Of a DNA stretch of 64,000 nt, positions 32,463-43,912 are shown one piece after another; position 1 is the first letter of the stretch, and each line of letters begins with the position of its first letter. The notes below the pieces were generated by a model, which was not told where the DNA came from, did no database searches, and saw nothing but the letters and a program-made list of their open reading frames with translations. The position numbers and the translations under genes are program-made. This DNA comes from Seiridium cupressi (lineage: Eukaryota > Ascomycota > Sordariomycetes > Amphisphaeriales > Sporocadaceae): contig JARVKI010000033.1 in NCBI GenBank assembly GCA_036674765.1, positions 1-64,000 on the forward strand, in the 5' to 3' direction.

Positions 32463-34490
32463 TTAAATGGCAGCCCTTCCTTCCTGGTTCCAGGCCTGCG
32501 CCATAGCCATCATATTCATGATATCCTGTTTCTGCTCATCATCGGCCGGGAAGACGTAATCGATGTATTCCTCGTAAGTGTCGTCTTCCAGTCTTCGTCT
32601 CCGCTTCGTCCTGCGTGGCATTTGCTTCTGAACCTTGTCAATATCCTCTCCGGATCCGTAGGTGCGCTCGAATGCAAGCCAGGAGTTCAAGAGTGATACT
32701 CTCTCCTCCTTGAGTTCTTGCTCTTTCATTCGCTGGTGGGCGCGATCAAACACCTTCCGAGCGCGATCCTTCGCTTCCTCGCTCTTGAGCACTTCCTCCG
32801 CATCACCGTTCGCCGTCTCCTCATTTGCATCCGGAATATTGAGCTCAAAGTGCGCGTAACTAATCCAGACCTTGACATGATCCGTCTTCTCGAGCAGCCG
32901 TTCGTACAGATCGCGGGTCTTCTCATACTCGCCCTCGCCCTCTTCAAAGTCGATGTATGCTTTCCAGAGTAGCTCGGGCATATCCAACGTATCCTGAGTA
33001 ATTGCAAGCTCATAGATTGCCCTTGCGCGCTCCAGATCATCCAAGCTCTGCTCAAGTTCGGCAAACTTGATCCACGCTTGGCAGTTTGCCGGATTCCACT
33101 CGATATGCTTCTCATACAGGGTACGACATCTCACAAACTCATAAAGCTTCATCTCGAGCTCAACGTAGCCCTTGAAGAGCTTGTCCTTGGGGCACATGCC
33201 AAGCGCCTGCCCCAGAGTCTTCCGCGCCGGAGTCAGCTGTCCTTGACGAATCTCAAACTGCGCCTTCAGAAGCCAGATTTTGGCAAACGTGAACTTCTTG
33301 TGAGGTATCAGATCTAGACATAGCTTATAGATCTGTCTTGCACGGTCGATGTCCTTTGCTTCCGTTTCTTCCCATAATGCATAGAACACCCAGAGATAGA
33401 TGTAGCGCCGCCAATGCCGCTTCTCTTGACTTGGCGGGATCTGTGCCACTGCTCTCTCGTAGACATCTCTTACCCTGTCCACGTCCCCAGATGTTTCCTC
33501 CAGGCGCGCATAGTCAAACCATATGTCATAGTTCTTGGGGTTGCGATTGACCTGGTCCTCGTATAGCCTCCTGCGCTTGGACAAGACTACATCTTCAACA
33601 CCTTCCCTATCGCCAAACTGTTTCTCGAATGTCGTATAGGCTTTGTGCAAGTTCATCGACTTGGACCGGGGAAGACGATCGAGGGCATGCTTGTATATAG
33701 CTCTCGCGCGCTCGTACTCCTTCAGCTTGGCTTCGAATCTGGCCCAGGCAATTAAGATCCTTTCGTCCGTGAATTCGTCTCCAAGCGCTTCGATAGCAGA
33801 CGTGTAAACCTCACGAACGAGATCACTGGTCCCAACCTCTTCTTCAAACTTAGCCCACTTTATCCAATTGCGCGGTTCCGGGTGGACAATGGTAAATCGT
33901 GAGTAGATTTCGCGTGCTCTTTCGAATTCGCCATATCGTTTCTCAAGCTTGATATATGCGCTCCAGGCGGCCTCATCCGGCTCCCATTCCATCCACCTCT
34001 CCATCACTTGCCTCGCACCCGGGATGTTTTCCAACATTTCTTCCATGTAAACATACTTGTACCAAAGCTTGTCTACTCTCGGGAGAATGGTCACGGCGCG
34101 GTCTAGCAGGTTTCGGGCATGGGCGATATTCCGGTTCTTCATTTCGGCCTCGATGTAGCGAATCCATAGGATGACTGACGTCGAGTCTACGTCCAAGGCT
34201 CTTTCGAAGACGGAGCGGGCTCGCCTGTACTCTTTTTGTTCAAGCTCCCACTGTGCGTAGCGCATCCAGTTGTTCATATTAACGCGATTGCGGCGCACAT
34301 AGTCTTCGAACTCCTTGCGCTTCCTGCCTTGGAACTCGTGGAGCTCCTCCAAGTCAGCAAATCGCTGGGTGGGTGCTTTCAATGTTCCCTCTTGTCTATC
34401 CTGGGCCTCGCGCAGCAGCTGCTCCGCTGAGATCTGAATGGGCGCGGGCGCTTTGTTCTTGACCCGCGGGGGGCCGCGTGAGGACTCCAT
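32463..34490 (-). CDS. clf1: Pre-mRNA splicing factor CLF1 (Crooked neck/Syf3)
   Basis: Single-exon 675-aa protein, close to yeast Clf1 (687 aa). The N-terminus contains [20 protein letters not shown], conserved in Crooked-neck proteins. It is followed by a long array of HAT (half-a-TPR) repeats with the W-x2-Y / E-x2-R-A pattern: [60 protein letters not shown], and so on through about residue 620. The tail is basic then acidic ([20 protein letters not shown]). Clf1 is a scaffold of the Prp19/NTC complex, needed for spliceosome activation in the nucleus. It is divergent from PRP31, another splicing factor, over a 580-bp promoter. Absence of introns in this splicing-factor gene is notable but common. 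Confidence 0.97.
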   Translation of the reverse strand: MESSRGPPRVKNKAPAPIQISAEQLLREAQDRQEGTLKAPTQRFADLEELHEFQGRKRKEFEDYVRRNRVNMNNWMRYAQWELEQKEYRRARSVFERALDVDSTSVILWIRYIEAEMKNRNIAHARNLLDRAVTILPRVDKLWYKYVYMEEMLENIPGARQVMERWMEWEPDEAAWSAYIKLEKRYGEFERAREIYSRFTIVHPEPRNWIKWAKFEEEVGTSDLVREVYTSAIEALGDEFTDERILIAWARFEAKLKEYERARAIYKHALDRLPRSKSMNLHKAYTTFEKQFGDREGVEDVVLSKRRRLYEDQVNRNPKNYDIWFDYARLEETSGDVDRVRDVYERAVAQIPPSQEKRHWRRYIYLWVFYALWEETEAKDIDRARQIYKLCLDLIPHKKFTFAKIWLLKAQFEIRQGQLTPARKTLGQALGMCPKDKLFKGYVELEMKLYEFVRCRTLYEKHIEWNPANCQAWIKFAELEQSLDDLERARAIYELAITQDTLDMPELLWKAYIDFEEGEGEYEKTRDLYERLLEKTDHVKVWISYAHFELNIPDANEETANGDAEEVLKSEEAKDRARKVFDRAHQRMKEQELKEERVSLLNSWLAFERTYGSGEDIDKVQKQMPRRTKRRRRLEDDTYEEYIDYVFPADDEQKQDIMNMMAMAQAWNQEGRAAI

Positions 34491-35070
34491 GTTGGATGGT
34501 GGCCTGGTGGCGAACTGGAAAATTTATGGACTGAGCGAGACAACGAGACGGGCGGTTCGCAGCAGGTTCCGTGGAGTGGGATTGGTGGAGGAGCGCGTGC
34601 TCTCACGATGAATGGAAAAGATGCAACCTGCGCTACGCAGAGCTTGGATAAAATGTTGATGGAGCAAGGATCACATCACCTAGGTGAGTAGCGAGTCACG
34701 CGCAAGTGGGGCGTAGCTCGCATCATTACATAATCGGCCGGATTTATCTCTCGCCGGTACGCCGTCGCAAGTCGCGATTCCCGTGCTGCCTTGGAAGGTT
34801 ATGGCCTGCTTTCTATTGATCCCCGAACCTCCACCTTGCCATCCCACCAAACAAGACGTCTACGCGATCGGAAATCTCGCACGACTCGAGGGAAACACTT
34901 GAGAAAGGAACTCTCGGCCATCACGACATTTTGATAGGTTCTGTTGGTGGCTAAGCAAGGGTGGGAGAGGACAGCCAGGAATCGAGCAGCGAGCAAGTTG
35001 CGCAAAAAGTGAGTCAGTCGCATCTGATACTTGTTATCGTTCGTCAAGTCTCATCGACCAGTGGACCACC
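34491..35070. promoter_or_regulatory. Shared divergent promoter of CLF1 and PRP31
   Basis: 580 bp separate the two start codons of spliceosome genes transcribed away from each other. This gives an opportunity for co-regulation. No specific binding site is claimed. Confidence 0.6.
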
Positions 35071-36993
35071 ATGTCTACCCTCGCAGACGAGCTCCTCCAG
35101 GACTTCGAGGACTCGGGGTCCGAGCCTGGCGACGAGCAGAACGGCCTTGGCTTGGATGAAGAGAGTCTTACGGTTGGCCATGCGAACGGCGACAGCAAAC
35201 ATGACGATGATGACGACGACATGGTGCTCGACGGTGATGAGGAAGCGCCCGAGGAAGACGACGAGATGGGAGGCGTGAACGGCGCTGCTATTGATCCCAT
35301 GGACGACGAAGATGAGGCCAAAGCCAAAGTCGAGAAAATGGAGCTTGGCAGCATCAAGGATGTCCACAAAGTCACCACAGTGATGGACAAACTTGAACCT
35401 CTCTTGAAGGTACCTCACCCTTCCCCTATATCCCCCATTTCCTTACACTATGACAAAGAGTCTACATCTTTTGGATTGAGCAACAGATCTGAGCGATTGA
35501 CCTCGTTCCTACAGGACATTGCACACTACCAGTCGCAACCCTTCAATGCTTCAGTCATCAACATCGGCAACATAGAAGACAACCCCGAGTACAAAATTCT
35601 CACCGAGTCAAACACCTTGTCGACCCAACTTGATGGCGAAATCATGAAGGTCCACAAGTTCATACGGGACCATTATTCGGCGCGTTTCCCTGAGCTTGAG
35701 ACGCTTATTCAAAATCCAATCGAATATGCCAAGGTAGTCGCAATCCTCGGCAATGGACCCATGGACTCGAGTAACATCAGAGCCTTACAAGACAACTCAA
35801 ACAATGTGATAGGCCAGTCGCTTAAAACAGTCCTTGAGAAAGCGTCGCTTATGACCGTGACGCTGGAAGCGACGAGATCAAAAGGTCAAGAGATCAGCCA
35901 GGAGGCTCTAGACCGCATTATCAGAGCCTGTCACATGATAGTGTCCATGGACAAGGCCAAGAAAACCCTTACGGAATATGTCCAGTCTCGAATGAACGTG
36001 TTTGCGCCTAACTTGACAGCGATAATTGGCTCCCTGGCAGCGGCTCAGCTTATCAACACCGCCGGTGGCCTGACGGCATTGTCGAGGACGCCTGCCTGCA
36101 ATCTGGCGGCGTGGGGGAGCAAGAAGCAGGCCAATTCAGCGTTCGCAACGAATGTGCAGAACCGGCAACAAGGTTACTTGTACCACACGCCCATTATTCG
36201 CGGTGTCCCGACCGATCTGAAGAAGAAGGCCATGAAAGCCGTGGCAGCAAAGGTCGTTCTGGCCGCTCGTGCGGACACTGGTCATACAAACCCCGACGGC
36301 GCCTACGGAGAAGAGTTACGAGGTCAATGCCTAGAGCGTTTAGATAAGATGACAGCACCTCCACCCAATAAGGGTCAGCGCGCCCTCCCAGCTCCCGACG
36401 ACAAGCCATCGCGGAAGCGTGGTGGTCGACTGGCTCGCAATGCAAAGGCAGCGGTTGCTATGACCGAGCTAAGGAAGGCCCAGAACCGCATGGTCTTTGG
36501 CAAGGAAGAAAAGGAGACAGACTACGGCGTTGGCGATGGTACTGTAGGCATGGGCATGATAGGCCAAGCTCAAGAGGGCAGGATACGCGCTACCCAGATC
36601 GACAACAAGACGCGCGCAAAGCTAAGCCAGAAGAACAAGGGATGGGGTGCGATAGACCCCCTCGGTGGTTCAGCTTCGTCACTACGGACGACTATGCAGT
36701 CCAGCATCGACCTTCGCGGGAGGGGCATCCGCACGTCAGGCGTAGGTTCGACTATAGGCGGAGGATCTGCAGGGACTGCATCTTCACTGGCCTTCACCCC
36801 TGTTCAGGGTATCGAGCTAGTTGACCCCAAGGTTCAGGCTGAACTCAAGCGCAAGCGGGCCGCCGAGGAAGACCGTTACTTCAAGAGCGGCGCCTTCACC
36901 CAGGTTGGCGGAACCAATAGCCAGCCTCCCAGCAAGAAAGTTGATGTGGGTGCTGGCAAGATGCTACCTCCTCCATTGCCTGCCAAGAGGTAG
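35071..36993 (+). CDS. prp31: U4/U6 snRNP factor PRP31
   Basis: Two exons (35071-35409, 35515-36993) encode 605 aa. The removed 105-nt segment (GTACCTCACC to TTCCTACAG) is a multiple of three without stops; deleting it restores the family alignment (LEPLLK joined to DIAHYQSQ). Conserved parts are the N-terminal MSTLADELLQDFE with an acidic stretch, the coiled coil and HKFIRDHYSARFPELE, and the Nop domain (APNLTAIIGSLAAAQLINTA, GLTALSRTPACNL, GYLYHTPIIRGVP). The C-terminal Prp31 region has KRGGRLARNAKA, then LRKAQNRMVFG and SSLAFTPVQGIELVDP. Prp31 binds the 15.5K/Snu13-U4 snRNA complex and ties U4/U6 to U5 in the tri-snRNP. The protein would be 640 aa if the intron were kept. Confidence 0.96.
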   Translation: MSTLADELLQDFEDSGSEPGDEQNGLGLDEESLTVGHANGDSKHDDDDDDMVLDGDEEAPEEDDEMGGVNGAAIDPMDDEDEAKAKVEKMELGSIKDVHKVTTVMDKLEPLLKVPHPSPISPISLHYDKESTSFGLSNRSERLTSFLQDIAHYQSQPFNASVINIGNIEDNPEYKILTESNTLSTQLDGEIMKVHKFIRDHYSARFPELETLIQNPIEYAKVVAILGNGPMDSSNIRALQDNSNNVIGQSLKTVLEKASLMTVTLEATRSKGQEISQEALDRIIRACHMIVSMDKAKKTLTEYVQSRMNVFAPNLTAIIGSLAAAQLINTAGGLTALSRTPACNLAAWGSKKQANSAFATNVQNRQQGYLYHTPIIRGVPTDLKKKAMKAVAAKVVLAARADTGHTNPDGAYGEELRGQCLERLDKMTAPPPNKGQRALPAPDDKPSRKRGGRLARNAKAAVAMTELRKAQNRMVFGKEEKETDYGVGDGTVGMGMIGQAQEGRIRATQIDNKTRAKLSQKNKGWGAIDPLGGSASSLRTTMQSSIDLRGRGIRTSGVGSTIGGGSAGTASSLAFTPVQGIELVDPKVQAELKRKRAAEEDRYFKSGAFTQVGGTNSQPPSKKVDVGAGKMLPPPLPAKR

Positions 36994-39900
36994 AACTTTC
37001 ATACGGCAGTCCTGCATGTACGCTAGGGGAAGGGTCTTTGCAGCATGCAGTAGACGTAACCATCTCGACAGGGTCTTATGGCGTCTAGGTTGTCTTGAAG
37101 GGTGGGAAGGTTTTCCTCGGGCTAGACTTTGATTGTCATGTCTGTAGCATCGCATTGGCGTTTCTTGGGACTAGCCTCACTCCCAGATAGGGATGTGATG
37201 AACGAAGCTGATTTCACTTGATAAACTCTATCATAATACACTTGCGCTTTCAGCAGTGCCTGTCCTTGTCACCATCGTTCTCATCCAGTTGATTTCTAAT
37301 CAGTGAAGAGTCTCTTGCACCTGACCAGATGAAGCAAGCAAGCGCTGGTACGTAATGAAAAATAATAGAGCTTGTATTACTGCCATGGTCAAAACCTTTC
37401 CTTACTGGCTCTGAAGACGCACCGCAGGGAGCTGTGCGGCACCCTCCGAGAAAAGCCAATTCAAACCCAAAAGTACCTCAATGCGGCGGCTGGCTGCCCT
37501 CAGCGGGTTTGACTGGGTAAGGAGAAATATTCGCCGTTGTGATTGGCGTATATCAGCCACACCCACTTTATGGTATGCGGGGACTGAGGGGTTCACGGAC
37601 ATTTGCGAACCATATTGAACAGAGTACGGCCGGACTTGTGTTTAACCTACTGTAGGACTTGCTCTGCATTGGTCCCTTCCTTATGTCCACTGTTCGAGAA
37701 ATTAGACAATTCTCTCCGCTATACGCAGGCATGGATGACCAGAGGTGGTTAAAAAGAAGATGTTTTGCTGTATTGTTCCACTTACCGGTTGTTATGGCAA
37801 TTGGCGAACTGCCGTGCCGTTAGGCCGCAAGGGCAAACTAAAGTCCCATGCTTTGAGGATGGGAGAAACTTGGAAATGCCATCTGCTACTGCAAGCGCGA
37901 GAATTCCTTTCTTTTTCTCCCCCTCCTCCTCCTCGCCCCGCCCGCGGATTTGGGGAGTATGGTCAGTAGCGCATTCTATTGTGCACATGTACGTGCGAAA
38001 CAAACAAGGTGCTCTGATAGGGACGGCCAAGGTCCGGGTAGATGGGATCAGCTACTGATGACATTATTGTATGTGCCCACTACATCGAATCATGAGCCTT
38101 TGTCATATCTGAGAGCCTTGAATTGTGGATGGTGTCTCTTGATAAGAAGGCTTTTTGAAGTTCCGTCTTCCGGTCATACGTGTCGTACGTTGTTAGGACA
38201 TGCGGGGTCAGGGGAGAGAGAGGGAAGTAATCGCATGTTGCTCGCATGTACAACAGCTAGTCGGCCACAATACTGTAGAAACTATGGGATAGTGTAAACC
38301 TCATGGCAACCGTATGCAGGGCTCTCGAGACGAGACGCGTGTGTAGGCACGAAGGGTTCAGCCAATGTCAAAGTATGATAGGCCGGGAGAGGCCAGGGAA
38401 TAAGTCGGGCAGTTTGCTTTACAGTTTCTGTTTGGTGTCAACATTACACAGCAGGAGATTTTGCGGAAATACTGCCGGACCACCAAGGTTTTTGGCTAGC
38501 AGAAAGAGGAGAAGAGGCTGCATGTCAGCTGTATTAGAGTTCGAGTTACACCTGGGCGGCTTTTGGCCGGGCCCAGTGTTCAGCTCCTGCACAACAACGT
38601 CTTGTGGTGAAGAATTGAGTTCGCCCGGGCTGCGACGTTGCCAGTCTTTGGTCTAATTAGTGAATTAGTGTCGCGGTGCATCCGGTATTAGCTTCCGGGA
38701 CCGACTCCCGGATTCTCGGTGCAGCTCTAGCTATCACGGTATCTGTTGGGAGATGCTGTTCAAGGCGTCTATCCGGCCTGGCAGATGACTATGATTGGGC
38801 GGTATGAGGGAAGTGGACAAGAAGATCAAAGACCCTGTCCGCGTAACTTAGCTGCAGTAGTGTGCTTTGTATGAGCTGATATGGTGCCCATATGATCCCA
38901 TGGCAGATCGTACAGCTTCCAATAGAGAAATTGGTTGACAACTGTCATTCCACTTTTGCTTTCCATGGTCATGGATAGGTAGGACTGACTGCTCATTGGC
39001 CAAAGCCAATATAAAGTTGCGACCAGGTCACGAACCACGTTATGCCAATGCGTCCTTTTCAAACAAGGACCTGCCGACGAGGCTCTTCTCGTGTAGAATT
39101 GATTCACCTGCTCGCATTGACGGTAATCTTCGGACTTTCCCACCATGTCTCTGCCGGAGATTTGCTTAGTCTGTTAGGCTGCTCTGTAAGTAGGAAAAAG
39201 GCCTGTGACTTAGCGTCGTTCCAGAAAGGAGATGAAATCCTGAAGGAGACATAGTGAGATCTCAACGACGTCGCTAGGCTTTAGGGAACGTTGGGCCTAG
39301 TCTCAACGGTCAACAGTTGCGATTCACCATTGCCGGCAGTTGTAAGGTCCAACGTGTGCGTACATCCGACAATTACAACGGACTCGTACTACTGAGATAG
39401 ATGTAAGTCTCATGCCTGGACATCACACTGAGCAGCTGCACGCCCGTTTGGCGCAACTTTCGTAGCCCTACGATCTTTCAACTGCGTGCGACGAGTCGGG
39501 AGATCGTCTCGCTTCCCGTCCCGGCTGTGCCTTGCGCTGGACGCGCTGAAGGCACCGTCTCCGTCCTTCCGGATCGCCTTTTTGTGGGACACGGTGACAA
39601 GATACACAAAAGACCCACAATTGCAAGGGAAGCAGTGAGAGCGCCTGGAGCAAGCTCCGTCTTGCAAAGGACACTCACTGCCAGACCCGGATCCAGCTGT
39701 GAGCTGCAGGATATTACCTATTCCTGGAGAAGACGTACGCTTCCGTTTCAACCGGCACTAGGCTCTAACTCGTTGTAGATGGTGAGGGGGCCGAATTGCT
39801 AATGCCCCTGGCAAGTCACAAAAGACGGAGTGGCCCAGCTGGTCCCAAATGGAGCGGACCCCCCAAGCAACCGCCAAAATAGTGCATTGGTTGAACCCTG

Positions 39901-42900
39901 ATCATCCGCGCCCCGCATCCCTGTCTAGCCTCGCAGGTCAATCGTCGATTCGAGCGCAATCGACGATTGCTTCAACATTCCTGACCGTTACACGCCCAGA
40001 AACAGCAGTCTGGGCCGCGACCGCCTGGAAGATGGACAGAATCAATTTCGGGTCGCCGACGGAGGGCCTGTGCCGGCGTTTGAACATCTCCATCTCGCGG
40101 TCACTCCGGGCTTCATTCAATTCTCGTGAACAGTCGTCGTCGCCATCTCAAAAGCAATTGCATCATAGTTCCATCAGACGGGTTTTCGGTTCCTCGGTCA
40201 TGCTGAGATAACGCACAAAGGGGTCCATGGCGGTCTAGGCCCAAGCACAAGGCTGCGCTAAAAGATGTGTGCCTCGGTCAGGTACTCGAGGTACCTTGCC
40301 ATGTGGAGCCGGGGAAACTGTTGTGGCAGCTACTCCCGAGTATAAACTTGGCTATAACAAACCAATCAAGACCCAAGCGCATGGCGGTCGCAGAAACACG
40401 CTGCAAAGAGCTTGATTTGGAGCGGGCAATGTCTCGTGCGTTCGTTCGTTACAGAAGCTGTCAAAAGACGGCGACACTTGGGGCCCTGACGGATACATGC
40501 CTTGGACGATCACCTCAGGGCGCCACTTTAGCTACAGCCCAGAGTGCCACGCGCTAACCGGCTAGTGGCCCTGGGCTACACTCATCCCTGTTTCCCCAAG
40601 CCCCAAACGTCGATTGATCACAGAGACCTCGATCTAGGAGACGAGTCTTGCACGATTGACCGCGACAGCTCACACAGGACCCTTTTGCTGTTCCCCGGTC
40701 GCCTCCGTTTTGCCCATCGGCCCACTCGATCAATGCAGGGACTTTAAACTATTCCTGTGACAGACGACAGGATATTTTTGCCTTGAAAACGGCGCTCTGG
40801 GCCTCGCACATATGACATCATATTATCGTGGCCTTTCCAAAAATGGTTGGGGCATTTCTGTACCGGCGCGAGTACCTTTGCCTATGGCTCCAGGTACCGG
40901 AGGGGTGATGAGGGGCCTATTCCAGCCCGCAAGACCGTTGTACGTACGGCTGCAAAATTCCTCGCCAAATACCTTTCGCGCTGGCCTCAGCCTCACCCAG
41001 CTGGACGTCGGGAAGGGGAGGCTCACTGCCGTCGTGTCCGGCCTACAAGAATGTCCCCTGAGTGCAGATTGGAAAGAAGAAGAAAAATGATCAACACGTG
41101 TCAGTTGGGCTTTTTTTTGTCCGGTCGCAAAAACTAGTAAGGGATAAGGTTGAGCGAGCACCCAATCACGCTTCCTGCGAAGCGTGGTGATCACGATCGA
41201 GATCTGCTTCATTTAGCGAGCATGGAATTTCGAGAATGGCATCCATGCCGCTCTATTCTTTACCAAAGTCGCGGCCAAGTACCTCTCCTCAAGTGCTCGC
41301 CACGTTCCCACGCGAAACGCCCCATCCCGGGCGCGCTTCCTTCCTTACCAATCGGCAATAGCTCATGGTCATATTGGACCGATCTGTGACGAGAATGGAC
41401 ACTGCATAATCAGGGAAGGCAGCGTGGCTTACCTGCGCATGGCAGGCCTTGGATCAATACATGCAGGCATCCTAACGGATGTGGCTTGTGCGTCTCAGTC
41501 TCAGTCTGCAGTCGTGGCTGCAGGTCTAGGGAGGGTGAAGGTCCCTGGGATTTGGAGCAGTCCTGCTGAAAGTCATTCAGGGTCTAATGCAGGCGTTGGA
41601 CCATTCAAGAGGGTGTAGGTTTTCGCTTGCATTAGTTTTCTTTCCAGTTTTTAACTCCGAGCCATGAACCACACAGGACATGCTAGAGTTGGTTAGTGGA
41701 AACCATGCTACAAAACTTGTGACCAGAAGTTACGACAGATCATTGTCGGGATTAACGATGCGATCGAGGGGAGATGAATGGGGCTCCAGCGGAGCTCACA
41801 CTCCGGAACTCAACTTTGTCGCATCCTGGAACCCAGGGTCCAGCGCCTGGGCTGCCACATACGTCATCCTGAAATCAGCACAAAAGTTGTGTTCAGTCAA
41901 AGGGTCCTTTCCCATGGTAAACCAGGTATCATTGTGGATCCTTTACAGGGGGGATAATGCATTCATTCTATCGCGACAGCCCTCAGTGAACAAATGAGGG
42001 AGCTTGGAATCGGTTCGGCACAGGCCCGGGTCACGTCTTCGTCCCGAGTCGGGAGAGTTCCAATTAATGAAAATTCAACTCTTCCATGTAAATCGTGCAT
42101 ACAGACGAGGCCGATCTGGTTGAAGCCAGGAATGCTAGCGATGCTGAGTATCTACCTGTGCCTCAAGCATGAAACTTCGAGACAGAAATTTCCCCATCAC
42201 CGTTGTTTTGCGAGGAATAGCCACCAGCAAATTCAATACTGCCAAACTATTTACTACAGCACAAAGTTAACATGTCCGTACAGAGGCTGCCATGAGATAG
42301 TACCGAAAGTCAATACAATGATTTTCGCGACTAGACTTGCCCTGCAGGACAACCGGCTCCGGCTTATTTAGCAGCATAGGCGCGCAAAGGTACATTGGCA
42401 GTACTCGAGGGTGTACTTGGGCCCCTCGCCTCCGCTTTTTGTTCGAACTTCTGCTCTTGGTGGTTGAGACCCCTGACCCCTACCCATCCGCCGCCCTAGC
42501 TCTCACACTGCTACTTTCGGGTCAAGGTACGCTCCACTGAGCCCACCCTGATGGGGCATGGGTCGTGGAGAGCTGTTGCGGCTTGCGGGCAAGCGAAAAC
42601 TCGATGGGATTCATGCCTTTCCCATGTCTCTTCTTTTAAACCGGAGCTCGCGCACCTGGTTTGTTGCTGAATCCTGTGTTTACTCACGAAGCTGTCCAGT
42701 CCAACCACACCCATTGACACATAGCCGGCATCACTCTTCACACGAAGCTCAACCATCCTAGCGTCACTTGTCTATCAATAGTGTCTCTATACCAGCACTC
42801 TCATCGAGTCGGTCCATCCTTACGTTGCAGACTGTCCACTGGCCTGTACCACCATACTACTTATCACCACCACTACCACCAGGCGCAAACATTCACGGAA

Positions 42901-43099
42901 TCTTACAACGCACAGACAGCACTTGTCGGCTCTAGATCAGTTCTATCTGCATGTTGATTGTTGCATGAAGCCAGTCTTATACTCGCTTCCACCGGTTTAG
43001 CACTATTTTACTCTTGGGGGCGTCGAATAAGATATTCGCATACGGCCCGCACAAAGCATTCACTTGTGATTCTCATATAGAAAGTCCCTTGTGAGCAGA
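36994..43099. other. 6.1 kb gene-free region upstream of a C2H2 gene
   Basis: No ORF here exceeds about 130 codons, and none carries a motif or joins to another through splice sites. The left end holds the PRP31 3' UTR. The right end is CT-rich and probably transcribed as the 5' leader of the C2H2 gene. A short (GTCTCA)-type repeat lies near 41492. Such long upstream regions are typical of developmental regulators in moulds; long non-coding transcripts are possible. Confidence 0.6.
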
Positions 43100-43912
43100 A
43101 TGCAAGCCAGAGACGCCACCGGCCGTCAGGTCTCGCTCCTCAACGACGAAAGCTACTCTCGCCCAGTGCCATATCGATCCGCCAGCCAATATCAGTCACC
43201 CAGAGATGCATCTCCCTTACCGCACACTCCAGAGCTGCTGCGATCGAATTCATACGATTCAAACACCAGCAGCTATGATCCCATCTCTCCCATGACGCCT
43301 GCTGTGTACGACTTCTCCCGAAGCCCATACGACGACTATGTTCCAGACGCGCAAGCCACACTCAAGCGCCCTGCATACATAGATAGCAGCCGATCCAACT
43401 CCTTCATCGACGAGGAGAGCTCAAATTCCTCTTCAGTACCAGAGCGCACAGCCAAGCGATACCCATGCCGGTATCGTGACAGTCACGGCTGTGAGAAGAC
43501 CTTTACCACCTCAGGGCACGCATCCAGGCACTCCAAGATCCATACTGCGGAGAAGGCTGTGCAATGCACATATCCTGCATGCCACAAGAAGTTCACTCGC
43601 GCCGACAACATGAAGCAGCACCTTGAGACGCACTTCAAGGACAAGTCGCGCTCCTCCAGCAAGTCCTCCAAGAGCTCGTTGAGCACGTCAAAACGTGGCT
43701 CCATCTCTTCCAGGTCGAGCTCATCGCAAAACAGCAGCCACGGGTCACAGGACGTTGCCATGTGGGACGCCGACCACTATGGCATTGTCGCCGAGAGCTC
43801 TTGGGACATGCGAAACCTCAACCTTCCTCTCATGACCCGACCTGGTGCCATGAGGACGAGCAGCGGGCTTGATGCGCTAGCAGCCATTGCTTGCCAAGAA
43901 GGCAGTGCCTAA
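43100..43912 (+). CDS. C2H2 zinc-finger transcription factor, two fingers
   Basis: Single-exon 270-aa protein from ATG 43100; the open frame upstream begins only with GTG at 43091. Residues 1-115 are Ser/Pro/Tyr-rich, with short SP and TP sites. Two adjacent C2H2 fingers lie at residues 123-148 (Cys123, Cys131, His144, His148; core TFTTSGHASRHSKIH) and 156-178 (Cys156, Cys161, His174, His178; core KFTRADNMKQHLETH). A Ser/Lys-rich basic stretch follows (about 180-212), likely a nuclear localisation signal. The fingers resemble those of the conidiation regulator FlbC, but I cannot confirm orthology. The very long upstream region also fits a developmental regulator. It should act as a nuclear DNA-binding protein; its targets are unknown. 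Confidence 0.88.
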   Translation: MQARDATGRQVSLLNDESYSRPVPYRSASQYQSPRDASPLPHTPELLRSNSYDSNTSSYDPISPMTPAVYDFSRSPYDDYVPDAQATLKRPAYIDSSRSNSFIDEESSNSSSVPERTAKRYPCRYRDSHGCEKTFTTSGHASRHSKIHTAEKAVQCTYPACHKKFTRADNMKQHLETHFKDKSRSSSKSSKSSLSTSKRGSISSRSSSSQNSSHGSQDVAMWDADHYGIVAESSWDMRNLNLPLMTRPGAMRTSSGLDALAAIACQEGSA

